A stretch of DNA of 64,000 nucleotides from Rhodobacteraceae bacterium UBA6197. Its GTDB lineage: Bacteria > Pseudomonadota > Alphaproteobacteria > Rhodobacterales > Rhodobacteraceae. The DNA is taken from contig DISZ01000005.1 in the NCBI GenBank assembly GCA_002422085.1, positions 1 to 64,000 of the forward strand, in the 5' to 3' direction. Below, in pieces: positions 1 to 8,878 of the stretch. How positions within the stretch are numbered: position 1 is the stretch's first letter; every line of letters begins with the position of its first letter. The notes beneath the pieces are model-generated. The model did no database searches and was not told where the DNA came from. It saw only the letters and a list, made by a program, of their open reading frames with translations. The translations under genes were made by a program, and so were the position numbers.

Positions 1-886
1 GTGCGCCAAACCGATGGCGGGCGGAAATGACGACAAGCACAATGATCGTAATCACATAAGGTGCCATCGACAACAGGTGCACGGGGATCGCATATTCTGC
101 AACCTGCATCTGCAATTGAAGCGCGGTGATGCCGCCAAAGAGATAGGCCCCCAACAACACGCGCCCCGGTTTCCACGACGCAAACACCACGATCGCAAGT
201 GCGATCCAGCCGGCGTTGGCGGTCATTCCCTCGGTCCATTGCGGCACCCGCACGAGGCTGAGATAGGCGCCGCCCAAACCGGCCATCGCGCCGCCAAAGG
301 CCAGGGCCGCAGCCCGCACTGCCACGACCCGATAGCCCAGCGCATGGGCGGCGTCGTGGTTTTCACCCACCGCACGCAGGATCAGCCCGGCACGGGTTCG
401 CGCCAGAAACAGCGCCACCAGCACGACCATTCCCAACGAGGCGTAGACCATCCAGTCGTGCGAGAACACGACCTTGCCCAGCACCGGCAGGTCGCTGAGC
501 GGGCCGAAATCCAACTTCGGGGTCGTCGGCGGCCGCACCCCCTCAAAGCCCTTGCCGACCAGCGCCGACAGGCCCATGCCAAACAGTGTCAGCGCCAGCC
601 CGGTCGGCACCTGATTGGCCAAAAGCCCCAAGGTCAGCACCGCAAACAACAGCGCCATCGCGGCCCCCGCCAGGGCGCCACACAAAAACCCGAACGCCGG
701 GCTTTGGGTGTAGACCGCCCCCGCGAACCCCGCGATCGCGCCGATGATCATCATCCCCTCGACGCCCAGGTTCAGCACGCCCGATTTCTCGACCACCAAC
801 TCGCCCGTCGCCGCCAGCAACACCGGCACCGAGGCGGCCATCAGCGTCGCCAACAAGATGACGACATCAATTCCACCGATCATCAT
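1..886 (-). CDS. ABC transporter permease, nucleoside/simple-sugar type, second permease (partial at window start)
   Basis: Open reading frame on the minus strand beginning at the ATG at 886-884 and still open at base 1, so about 295 codons are present and only the last residues are missing. The protein is a multi-spanning membrane protein with hydrophobic helices throughout and the phrases ELVVEKSGVLNLGVEGMMII near residue 30-50 and ARTRAGLILRAVGENHDAA near 160-180, typical of the YufQ/NupQ-like permeases of BMP-type nucleoside importers. Its start overlaps the stop of the preceding permease by ATGA, so translation is probably coupled. It would pair with that permease to form the membrane channel. 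The substrate-binding lipoprotein expected for such a system is not in the window and may lie just beyond base 1. Confidence 0.88.
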   Translation of the reverse strand, partial: MMIGGIDVVILLATLMAASVPVLLAATGELVVEKSGVLNLGVEGMMIIGAIAGFAGAVYTQSPAFGFLCGALAGAAMALLFAVLTLGLLANQVPTGLALTLFGMGLSALVGKGFEGVRPPTTPKLDFGPLSDLPVLGKVVFSHDWMVYASLGMVVLVALFLARTRAGLILRAVGENHDAAHALGYRVVAVRAAALAFGGAMAGLGGAYLSLVRVPQWTEGMTANAGWIALAIVVFASWKPGRVLLGAYLFGGITALQLQMQVAEYAIPVHLLSMAPYVITIIVLVVISARHRFGA

Positions 887-1962
887 GCGCGTGTGCCTTT
901 CAACTTGACCCGGTAATTGGTCAGAAAATCGAAGCCTAGCAGAAAGAACAGCAACATCGCCTGAAATACCTGTATCGCGGCCGCCGGCAGCCCCAGCGAC
1001 AACTGCGCCGAGTCGCCACCGATATAGGTCAACGCCATGATCAGCCCGGCCAGCAGAATGCCCACCGGATGCAATCGGCCCAGAAACGCCACGATGATAG
1101 CGGTAAAGCCGTAGCCTGCGTTGAAACTGTCGGTGATCTGACCCGAGGGGCCGGAAACCTCGAACAGCCCCGCCAGCCCTGCCAGCGCGCCCGACAGCCC
1201 AAGGCAGAACACCACCATCTTTGTCGGCGCGACCCCGGCAAACCGCGCCGCCTTGGGCGCGTCGCCCGCGACCCGGATCCGAAATCCCGCGATATGGCGT
1301 GCCATCAGCACATAGGTGGCGATCACCGCGATAAAGGCCGCGACCACCCCCCAGTGCATCCCGGTGCGGGCGATCAGTTCGGGGTTATGCGCCGAGGCGT
1401 ATTGCTGCAAATTTCGTGACCCGGGAAAGCCAAAGCCCTGCGGGTTCTTCAGCGGGCCGAAGGCCATATAAGCCAGCAGGTTCTGCGCCACATAAACCAG
1501 CATCAGCGAGACCAGAATCTCCGAGGTTCCAAAGCGGTTCTTGAGCAACGCCGGGATCATCGCCCACGCCCAGCCGCCCAAGCCGCCGACAATCACCATG
1601 GTCGGAAACAGCAGCACGCTTTCGGCGGGGTAGGCCGCCAGTGCGACCGCCGCCCCGGCAATCGCGCCCATGATATACTGGCCCTCGGCGCCGATGTTCC
1701 AGATCCCGGCGCGAAAGCCCACCGCCAGCCCCGAGGCGATCAGGATCAGCGGCCCCGCCTTGACCAGAAGCTGGCCGCGGAAATAGCCCGCGTTGGGGCC
1801 AAGGATCGGGTCCCAAAAGATTGTGCGGATCGCATCCAGCGGGTTCTTGCCCAGCGCGGCAAACAGCACCCCTCCGGCGATCATCGTGGCCAGAACCGCG
1901 ATCACGGGTGTTGCCCAGGACCAGAAGATCGACGGCGTCGGGCGCTTGACAAGCATGATCAT
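883..1962 (-). CDS. ABC transporter permease, nucleoside/simple-sugar type (YufP/NupP-like)
   Basis: 359-residue polytopic inner-membrane protein starting with a hydrophobic helix after MIMLVKRPTPS. The segment GIWNIGAEGQYIMGAIAG near residues 85-102 and the later RIRVAGDAPKAARFAGVAP loop are characteristic of the BMP-family (COG4603) permease that forms a heterodimer with the next gene's product. It overlaps both neighbours by 4 bp (ATPase stop on one side, second permease start on the other), which places it in one operon with xdhABC. Family knowledge says substrates are nucleosides or purine bases; the linkage to xanthine dehydrogenase makes a purine the best guess, which is inference. Confidence 0.9.
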   Translation of the reverse strand: MIMLVKRPTPSIFWSWATPVIAVLATMIAGGVLFAALGKNPLDAIRTIFWDPILGPNAGYFRGQLLVKAGPLILIASGLAVGFRAGIWNIGAEGQYIMGAIAGAAVALAAYPAESVLLFPTMVIVGGLGGWAWAMIPALLKNRFGTSEILVSLMLVYVAQNLLAYMAFGPLKNPQGFGFPGSRNLQQYASAHNPELIARTGMHWGVVAAFIAVIATYVLMARHIAGFRIRVAGDAPKAARFAGVAPTKMVVFCLGLSGALAGLAGLFEVSGPSGQITDSFNAGYGFTAIIVAFLGRLHPVGILLAGLIMALTYIGGDSAQLSLGLPAAAIQVFQAMLLFFLLGFDFLTNYRVKLKGTRA

Positions 1963-3488
1963 AGCACGGCCTCCACTGGCTTCATGCCATGCGCGCCGCC
2001 CAGCATCAGGCCGATCTGTTCCAGCGTCAGCGAGGCGGCGGCGACCGGCTCTGACAGACGCCCCTCGTTCAGCGCGGCAAAGCGGTCAGAGATTTCCACC
2101 AACTCATCCAGGTCTTGTGAAATGGCAATGACAGCGGCGCCCTTGGCCGCCAGATCCAGCAGCGCCTGCCGGATCGCGGTGGCAGCGGCGGCATCGACGC
2201 CCCAGGTCGGCTGGTTCACCACCAGCACCGCAGGGTCTTGCAAGACCTCGCGGCCGATGACGAATTTCTGCAGATTTCCGCCCGACAGCGCCCGCGCAGC
2301 AACATGTGGCCCGGGCGTGCGCACATCAAAGGCAGATATGATCGCCTGCGCGAAATCGCGTGCCGCGCGCATGTTCAAGAATCCGTTGCGGGTCAGCTTC
2401 TTGCGCTTGGCGCCGGTCAGAATGGCATTGTCGATCAGGCTCATGTCGGGGGCGGCCGCATGGCCCAGCCGCTCTTCGGGCGCGGCCAACAGCCCGCGCG
2501 CGCGGCGCCGGTTCGGGCCAAAGCCAGAGATGTCTTCGCCCGCCAGAATGACGCTGCCCGGCGTGCTGGGGCGTTCGCCCGACAATGCGGCGAGCAGTTC
2601 CTCTTGGCCATTCCCGGCCACGCCGCCAATCCCCAGAACCTCGCCCTTGCGCAGTGAAAAGCCGATATTTTTCAACGTCGGACCAAAGGCCGATGTCGGC
2701 GGCAGGTTCAACCCCACCACTTCCAGCGCCACGTCGCCGGCCTGACGCCCCGCACGATCGGTCAGCTTCAATTCGGTTCCGACCATCATTTCGGCCAGTT
2801 CATGGGCGGTCTTGTCGCGCGGGATGCAGGTCGCCACCACCCGCCCGCCGCGCAAGATCGTGGCGTGGTCGCACAGGCCGCGAATTTCCTCAAGCTTGTG
2901 GGAAATATACAAGATCGCCGTGCCTTCCGAGGAAAGCTTGCGCAGCGTGCCAAACAGGATATCGACCTCTTGCGGGGTTAGCACGCTGGTCGGTTCGTCC
3001 ATGATCAACAGCTTGGGGTCTTGCAACAGACAGCGGATGATCTCGACGCGCTGACGTTCGCCCGCCGACAGATCGCCCACCGTGCGATCGGGGTCCAGCG
3101 GCAGGCCATAGGCGTCGCTGACCTCGCGGATCCGGGCGGCCAGCGTGCGCATCGGCGGCGGGTTCTCCATGCCGAGCGCGACGTTTTCGGCCACGTTCAG
3201 GGCCTCGAACAGCGAGAAGTGCTGAAACACCATCGCCACGCCGGCGCTGCGGGCCGCGCGCGGTTCGGGCGGGGCATAGGGCGCGCCCAGCAGCTCCATT
3301 GACCCGGCATCGGGCTTGACCAGACCGTAGATCATCTTGACCAGCGTCGATTTCCCGGCACCGTTTTCGCCCAAAAGCGCGTGGACCTCGCCCGCGGCGA
3401 CGGCAAAGCCGACCCGGTCATTGGCCAGAACCCCCGGATAGGCCTTGGTCAGGCCTTCGATCGTCAACAGCTTGTCGTTCCCCGTCAC
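1959..3488 (-). CDS. ABC transporter ATP-binding protein with two ABC domains (nucleoside/purine importer)
   Basis: About 509 residues containing two ATPase domains in tandem. The first has a canonical Walker A (GENGAGKST), signature LSAGERQRVEI and Walker B LLIMDEPTSVL; the second has a degenerate P-loop (GVAGNGQEELL) with signature LSGGNLQKFVIGRE, the usual arrangement in the COG3845/YufO group. The start is taken as the GTG at 3488-3486: it overlaps the xdhC stop as GTGA, and AAAGGG lies 7 bases upstream. The in-frame ATG at 3497 has that same AAAGGG directly abutting it, which is too close to act as its ribosome site. The gene energises import through the two permeases downstream. Confidence 0.92.
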   Translation of the reverse strand: MTGNDKLLTIEGLTKAYPGVLANDRVGFAVAAGEVHALLGENGAGKSTLVKMIYGLVKPDAGSMELLGAPYAPPEPRAARSAGVAMVFQHFSLFEALNVAENVALGMENPPPMRTLAARIREVSDAYGLPLDPDRTVGDLSAGERQRVEIIRCLLQDPKLLIMDEPTSVLTPQEVDILFGTLRKLSSEGTAILYISHKLEEIRGLCDHATILRGGRVVATCIPRDKTAHELAEMMVGTELKLTDRAGRQAGDVALEVVGLNLPPTSAFGPTLKNIGFSLRKGEVLGIGGVAGNGQEELLAALSGERPSTPGSVILAGEDISGFGPNRRRARGLLAAPEERLGHAAAPDMSLIDNAILTGAKRKKLTRNGFLNMRAARDFAQAIISAFDVRTPGPHVAARALSGGNLQKFVIGREVLQDPAVLVVNQPTWGVDAAAATAIRQALLDLAAKGAAVIAISQDLDELVEISDRFAALNEGRLSEPVAAASLTLEQIGLMLGGAHGMKPVEAVL

Positions 3489-4438
3489 ACGGCGCATCCC
3501 TTTGATGTTGATTGGGCCATTCCGGCTCTTCTGGCGCTCGTCTCTCTCAGTAACGCGCCGGCAACACCCACGGCAATGGCCTGCGGGTGCTTTCCCAGGT
3601 TCGGATCGCCGATCGGGCAGGTGATGCGCAGGATTTGCGCCTCCGAGTGACCCAGTGCCCGCAGCCGGGTGCGAAACCGCGCCGCCTTGCTGGCCGACCC
3701 GATCAGCCCCAGCGCCGCAAAGCCGTGGCCAAGCAGCCGGTGGCACAGTTCCAGATCCAGCGCATGAGAATAGGTCAGCACAAAGTGTCGCGCATCGGCG
3801 GGGGCAAGGCTGACCAGATCAGCAGGATTTTCCGCGCAAAGCTGCGTAACACCCTGATCCACAACGGGAAACCTGTCAGGGCCAGTATCGGCCCAGCTTA
3901 GCCGGAAATCCGGCAGCGGCGCCAGCGTCGCGATCAGCGCGCGCCCCACATGCCCCGCCCCCCAGACCCAGACCGGCACCTGCGTCGGTGCGACAGGTTC
4001 GAGCACCCACCCCGCGATCAAAAGCCGGGGCGCAACGCCTTCGCCACGCGCTCGCGCGATCGCCCGACTGACTGCCAGCGGCATGGCCTCGGGTCCGTCG
4101 ATCCGGCGCACTTGAAGCCACGGGTCAAGGCGCGCAACCGATCTTGCATCGAATCGTTCATAGGCCAGCGTCACCGAACCGCCGCAGCACTGGCCCATCG
4201 CCGGGCCAAGGGCGATCCGTTCCAGCCGCGCACGACCTGTCACCAGAACCTCGCGGGCCCGTGCCATTGCTTCCCATTCCAGCGTGCCGCCGCCGATCGT
4301 ACCCTCGGCATCCTCGGCCCAAACCAGCATCGCCGCCCCCGCCTCACGCGGCGCCGAGCCGCGCGTCTCGGCGACCATGACCCGCACGAAAGGCCCGCGC
4401 GCCGCCGCCCGAGCCAGTGTTTGCGGTTCCAGACTCAT
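3485..4438 (-). CDS. xdhC: Xanthine dehydrogenase accessory protein XdhC
   Basis: 317-residue protein of the XdhC/CoxI family. The N-terminal half has ETRGSAPREAGAAMLV near residue 25-40 and the conserved cysteine motif GQCCGG near 85; the C-terminal half is a Rossmann-type domain beginning VWGAGHVGRALIATL. In Rhodobacter capsulatus XdhC binds molybdenum cofactor, promotes its sulfuration and helps insert it into XdhB; that role is transferred here from the family. The ATG at 4438 overlaps the xdhB stop by ATGA, and its stop overlaps the GTG of the transporter ATPase by GTGA, so the three genes are translationally coupled. Confidence 0.93.
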   Translation of the reverse strand: MSLEPQTLARAAARGPFVRVMVAETRGSAPREAGAAMLVWAEDAEGTIGGGTLEWEAMARAREVLVTGRARLERIALGPAMGQCCGGSVTLAYERFDARSVARLDPWLQVRRIDGPEAMPLAVSRAIARARGEGVAPRLLIAGWVLEPVAPTQVPVWVWGAGHVGRALIATLAPLPDFRLSWADTGPDRFPVVDQGVTQLCAENPADLVSLAPADARHFVLTYSHALDLELCHRLLGHGFAALGLIGSASKAARFRTRLRALGHSEAQILRITCPIGDPNLGKHPQAIAVGVAGALLRETSARRAGMAQSTSKGCAV

Positions 4439-6771
4439 GTGCCGCGCGCCCGGTTGACAGCGGCCAGAACCGCCTCTGGGGTCGCCGGGGCGCGCAGATC
4501 GGGCCAATGCGGCCCGGCCTGCGCACAGGCATCCGCCAGCGCCAGCCACGCCGAAATGCTCAACATCAATGGCGGCTCGCCCACGGCTTTTGAGCGGTAG
4601 ATCGTCTCTTCCCGGTTTTCGCCCTCCCATAGCGCGACATTGAACACCTCGGGCCGGTCCGAACAGGCCGGGATCTTGTAGGTCGAGGGCGCATGGGTGC
4701 GCAGCCGCCCCTGATCGTCCCAGACCAGCTCTTCGGTGGTCAGCCAGCCGACGCCTTGCACATAACCGCCCTCGATCTGCCCGATGTCCAGCGCCGGGTT
4801 CAGGCTCGCGCCCACGTCATGCAAGATATCGGTCCGCAAGAGCCGGTTCTCTCCGGTCAGCGTGTCAATCACCACTTCGCTTACCGCCGCGCCATAGGCA
4901 AAATACAAGAACGGCCGTCCGCGCCCCGCAATCCGGTCCCACCGGATCTTCGGCGTCGCGTAAAACCCCGTCGAGGACAGGCTGACCCGCGCCAGATAGG
5001 CGGCCATCACGGCCTCTTCAAACCGCATCTCGGCCTTGCCCGCAAAGACCCTGCCGCCGGCAAAATGCACCTCGGCCTGAGGGCAGCCCTCGCGCGCGGC
5101 CAAAAAGGCGGCGATCCTGCTGCGGATCGTGTCACAAGCGGCCTTGACCGCCATCCCGTTCAGATCGGTCCCCGAAGAGGCTGCCGTGGCCGAGGTATTG
5201 GGCACCTTGCCCGTATCGGTAGCACAAATCCGCACCCTCTCGATCGGCACGCCAAAGGCCGCCGCTGCGACCTGCGTGACCTTGCGGTGCAGACCTTGCC
5301 CCATCTCGGTGCCGCCGTGGCTCAGTTGGATCGAACCGTCCTGATAGACATGAACCAAGGCCCCCGCCTGATTGAGATGCGTCAGCGTGAACGAGATCCC
5401 GAACTTCACCGGTGACAGCGCAATACCCCGCTTCAAGGTTCGATTTCTGCTATTCCAATCGGCGATTTCCTGTTTGCGTTGGCTATACTGCGCAGATTTC
5501 TCCAATTCTTCGACAAGCCCATGCAGAATGAAATCCTCCACCTCCTGGCCGAAATGGGTCTCCTGCTTCACTTTGGCGGCAATACTCTCGGGGGGGCTCG
5601 GGGGGGCAGAAGGCCCCTCCGCCGCGCCATCGGCATCGCGGTAGAAATTCAGACGCCGCAGCGCCAGAGGCTCGATCCGCAAATGATGCGCGATATGGTC
5701 CAGAACGCGCTCGACCCCGATCATCCCCTGCGGCCCGCCAAATCCACGAAACGCCGTGGCGCTTTGGGTATTGGTGCGCAAACGGTGGCTTTCGATCCGC
5801 ATCGCCGGGATGTCATAGGCATTGTCCGCATGCAGCATCGCGCGGTCAGCGACCGGCAGGCTCAGGTCCATCGACCAACCGCAACGCACCAGATGCCGGA
5901 ACGCCAGCCCCAGCACCCGACCGGTTTTGTCCACCCCGGCCCGATACTCGATGCGGAAATCGTGGCGCTTGCCGGTAATGACCATGTCGTCGTCGCGGTC
6001 ATAGCGCATCTTGCACGGCCGCCCCAAGGCCCATGCGGCCACCGCTGAAGCTACGGCCAGTGCGTTGCCCTGGCTTTCCTTGCCGCCAAAACCACCGCCC
6101 ATGCGCCGCATCTCGACGCGCACGTCATGCATCGCGAGGCCCAATGCCTCGGCCACCTTGTGCTGGATCTCGGTCGGATGCTGGGTCGAGGAATGGATCA
6201 GCATCCCCTCATCGCCCGGAACCGCCAGCGCCACCTGACCCTCAAGGTAGAAATGCTCTTGCCCGCCGATCTCAAGACTTCCCTCGACGATGACCGGGGC
6301 TGCGGCCAGCGCCGCCTCGGTATCGCCACGTTGCCAGATGACGGGGCCGCCTTCGAACCTGCTATCGGCGGCAAGCGCCTGATCGAGGCTCAGAATGGCA
6401 GGCAACGGATCATAGCCGATCCGGCCCAGTCGTGCGGCCACACGCGCGGCCCTGTGGCTGCGCGCAACCACCAGAAACACCGGCTGACCGACGTAATGCA
6501 CCTTGCCCTGCGCCAGCAGTGGCTCGTCATGCGCCGAGGGGCTGACATCGTTGGCAAAGGGCAGGTCCGCCGCCGTCAGCACCGCCACGACGCCGGGCGC
6601 CGCGCCGACCGCCTTCAGGTCGATGTCGGTGATCGTGCCATGCGCGATCGTCGACAGTCCGAACGCAAGGTGAAGCGTGCCCTCGGGCGTCGGGATGTCG
6701 TCAATATAACGCGCCCGCCCGGTGACATGCAGCAGGGCCGAATCGTGCGGCAGCGGTTTCGTCACGCTCAT
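4435..6771 (-). CDS. xdhB: Xanthine dehydrogenase molybdopterin-binding (large) subunit
   Basis: 778-residue subunit carrying the molybdenum cofactor, with RMGGGFGGKESQ near residue 225, TAFRGFGGPQGM near 345 and EMGQGLHRKV near 490, all cofactor-pocket motifs of the xanthine oxidase family. The catalytic glutamate is present in KAVGEPPLML at about residue 732, close to the position known for the R. capsulatus enzyme. Together with XdhA it oxidises hypoxanthine to xanthine and xanthine to urate with NAD as acceptor. Its start overlaps the xdhA stop by 4 bp. Length and motif order look intact. Confidence 0.95.
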   Translation of the reverse strand: MSVTKPLPHDSALLHVTGRARYIDDIPTPEGTLHLAFGLSTIAHGTITDIDLKAVGAAPGVVAVLTAADLPFANDVSPSAHDEPLLAQGKVHYVGQPVFLVVARSHRAARVAARLGRIGYDPLPAILSLDQALAADSRFEGGPVIWQRGDTEAALAAAPVIVEGSLEIGGQEHFYLEGQVALAVPGDEGMLIHSSTQHPTEIQHKVAEALGLAMHDVRVEMRRMGGGFGGKESQGNALAVASAVAAWALGRPCKMRYDRDDDMVITGKRHDFRIEYRAGVDKTGRVLGLAFRHLVRCGWSMDLSLPVADRAMLHADNAYDIPAMRIESHRLRTNTQSATAFRGFGGPQGMIGVERVLDHIAHHLRIEPLALRRLNFYRDADGAAEGPSAPPSPPESIAAKVKQETHFGQEVEDFILHGLVEELEKSAQYSQRKQEIADWNSRNRTLKRGIALSPVKFGISFTLTHLNQAGALVHVYQDGSIQLSHGGTEMGQGLHRKVTQVAAAAFGVPIERVRICATDTGKVPNTSATAASSGTDLNGMAVKAACDTIRSRIAAFLAAREGCPQAEVHFAGGRVFAGKAEMRFEEAVMAAYLARVSLSSTGFYATPKIRWDRIAGRGRPFLYFAYGAAVSEVVIDTLTGENRLLRTDILHDVGASLNPALDIGQIEGGYVQGVGWLTTEELVWDDQGRLRTHAPSTYKIPACSDRPEVFNVALWEGENREETIYRSKAVGEPPLMLSISAWLALADACAQAGPHWPDLRAPATPEAVLAAVNRARGT

Positions 6772-8189
6772 GCCCGCACCCCCAGAACCGAGTTGGGCCG
6801 ACCACCCGGGCCCGCGTCGCCGCTGATCTCCTGCAGATAGCGCAGCGCCAGGTTGCCCGCCGCCTCCAGCCGGTAGCCGGCCGAGGCGCGCATATCGTCA
6901 AGCGGCGAAAAATCCTGCGCAAAAGCGGGCAGTGCGGCGCGAAATGTCGCTTCGGTGAACGGGCGACCGATCAGCGCCGCCTCGACCGCAAGGGCCCGCT
7001 TGGGCACTCCGGCCATGCCCCCAAAGGCGATTCTGGCACTTGCAATAATCGAACCTTCAAGAGTCAGATTGAAGCAGCCGCTGACTGCCGAAATATCCTG
7101 ATCGAACCTTTTCGAAAGCTTGTAGCAGCGCAGGCCCGGCGCCGATGCGGGCAGGGTCACGGCTTCGACAAACTCGCCGGGAAGGCGGTCTTGTTTGCCA
7201 TAGTCCAGAAAGAAATCCTCAAGCGGCAGGCTGCGGCGCGCATCGCCCTGGCGCAGGTGCAGCGTGGCACCCAGGGCGATCAGCGCCGGCGGCGCGTCGC
7301 CAATCGGCGAGCCGTTGGCGATATTGCCGCCAAGCGTCGCCGCCGCGCGGATCTGTTCGCTGGCGAAGCGGCGCAGCAGTTCCGCCAGCGCAGGGTGCGG
7401 CACCGCCATCGCGTCGCGCAGCGCCTTGATCGTCACGCCTGCGCCGATGCGAAACGCCTGATCGGTTTCGGTGATGGTTTGCAAGTCTTTGCAATTGTTC
7501 AAAAACGCGATGTCACCCAGATCGCGAAGCTGCTTGGTGATCCAAAGCCCGATATCGCTGGCACCGGCGATCAGGGTGGCGTCGGGATGGGCCAGATACC
7601 ATGTGGCAAGCGCATCCGCGCTGTCGGGCTGCGCAATCGCCGGGCCAACGCCCGCCGCCTCTGCGGCTGTTTCAGTCAGATCGAGCGTCAGAACAGCCGC
7701 CTGATCTGCCTGCATCCAGTCGGGAACGGCGGCGGTTTCGGTGGCCTTCGCGGCGCGGATGATCGGGGCGTAGCCGGTGCAACGGCAGAGGTTTCCGGCC
7801 AGCACATCGTCATGGTCGGTGCGCCCTTGCAGATGCGCCGCGGCCATCGACACCACGAAACCCGGCGTGCAAAAGCCGCATTGTGCGCCGTGATGGTCAA
7901 TCATCGCGCTTTGCACCGGGTGCAAGGTGCCGTCGGGGCCACTGATGCCCTCGATCGTGCGCAGCGCCTTGCCATGGATCTGCGGCAGCAACATCAGGCA
8001 GGCGTTCAGCGCGCGACTGCCGGCAGCATCGGTGACCATCACGGTGCAGGCGCCGCAGTCGCCCTCGTTGCAGCCTTCCTTGGTGCCGGTCAGCTGCCGG
8101 GTTTCGCGCAGCCACTCCAATACCGTGCGCGTCGGGCTTTCGCCGCGAACGTGCGTGGTTTCTCCGTTCAGAAGAAACGTTATCTTCAT
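6768..8189 (-). CDS. xdhA: Xanthine dehydrogenase small subunit (2Fe-2S and FAD domains)
   Basis: 473 residues from the ATG at 8189. The N-terminal plant-type ferredoxin domain has CNEGDCGAC (Cys40, 45, 48) and Cys64; the second iron-sulfur domain has QCGFC near 104-107 and LCRC near 135-137. The rest is a CO-dehydrogenase-type flavoprotein domain with ASDIGLWITKQLRDLG and the NGSPIGDAPPALIALGA segment. It passes electrons from the molybdenum site of XdhB to NAD. An upstream in-frame extension is open back to 8306 but lacks family similarity, so the ATG beginning MKITFLLNGE is preferred. This is the first gene of the purine operon on the minus strand. Confidence 0.94.
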   Translation of the reverse strand: MKITFLLNGETTHVRGESPTRTVLEWLRETRQLTGTKEGCNEGDCGACTVMVTDAAGSRALNACLMLLPQIHGKALRTIEGISGPDGTLHPVQSAMIDHHGAQCGFCTPGFVVSMAAAHLQGRTDHDDVLAGNLCRCTGYAPIIRAAKATETAAVPDWMQADQAAVLTLDLTETAAEAAGVGPAIAQPDSADALATWYLAHPDATLIAGASDIGLWITKQLRDLGDIAFLNNCKDLQTITETDQAFRIGAGVTIKALRDAMAVPHPALAELLRRFASEQIRAAATLGGNIANGSPIGDAPPALIALGATLHLRQGDARRSLPLEDFFLDYGKQDRLPGEFVEAVTLPASAPGLRCYKLSKRFDQDISAVSGCFNLTLEGSIIASARIAFGGMAGVPKRALAVEAALIGRPFTEATFRAALPAFAQDFSPLDDMRASAGYRLEAAGNLALRYLQEISGDAGPGGRPNSVLGVRA

Positions 8190-8318
8190 CAGGTCAATCC
8201 GCCGCGGTCTTTGCGCCTGAGGCCATGCGTGCCCGCCCGATGCGGCGTAAAGCGGATCACGCGCCTTTCCTAGCTTCATGAAGCCTGCGCAAACCCGACA
8301 TGGCAAGCAAATTTGGCG

Positions 8319-8774
8319 TCAGAGCGTTTTGGCCAGCGTCTCAAGTTGGCTTGCGGCCGCGCCCCAACCCTCGTGAAAGCCCATATCCGCGTGGCGGGCG
8401 GCATCTTCGGGGCGGGCGTGCCAGGCGCGCGCTTGATAGGCGGTGCCGGTGCCTTGCCGCGCCAGCGTAATCTCGACGGTGAACAGCGGTTTCGCGGCGG
8501 GCCGAAATCCGGCGTGCAGGCAATCGGTCATGATCAGCCGCCGATTTGGCTCGATCAGCAGGATGCAGCCCTCGTTCGGAATATCGGTGCCGTCGGTCAG
8601 CCGCATCAGCGTGTAAAACCTTCCGCCGGGGCGCAGATCGACCACCGCATCGACCGTTTCGACCGGGCGTGGCGCGAACCACTGCCGCAAGAGCGCCGGT
8701 TCGGTCCAGGCCCGCCAGATCTGAGGCGGGCTGGCAGTCAGAGATCGGGTCAGTATGAGGTCGGTGTCGGACAT
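8319..8774 (-). CDS. SRPBCC / AHSA1 family protein
   Basis: 151 residues with the START-like fold pattern of the AHSA1 (activator of Hsp90 ATPase homologue 1-like) family: LTRSLTASPPQIWRAWTEP at residues 8-26, then WFAPRPVETVDAV and DLRPGGRFYTLMR. A strong AGGAGG sits six bases before the ATG at 8774. These small proteins bind hydrophobic ligands in a helix-grip cavity, but the ligand is not predictable from sequence. It is separate from the xdh operon (about 130 bp downstream-to-upstream spacing) and divergent from dnaE. Confidence 0.85.
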   Translation of the reverse strand: MSDTDLILTRSLTASPPQIWRAWTEPALLRQWFAPRPVETVDAVVDLRPGGRFYTLMRLTDGTDIPNEGCILLIEPNRRLIMTDCLHAGFRPAAKPLFTVEITLARQGTGTAYQARAWHARPEDAARHADMGFHEGWGAAASQLETLAKTL

Positions 8775-8878
8775 GTGGCCCTCCTGTGCGCGCGTGCTGT
8801 CGCGAGATATAGCACACGGCGCGCAAAAGGCGCGAAAAAGGGGGTGAAACGGGCGCGGGCATGGCCTATCCCTAAGCC

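Noticed and set aside
14..916. Plus-strand 300-codon frame at the window start
   Set aside because: It is antisense to a clearly conserved ABC permease; its product is Arg/His/Gln-rich, the usual result of reading high-GC genes backwards.
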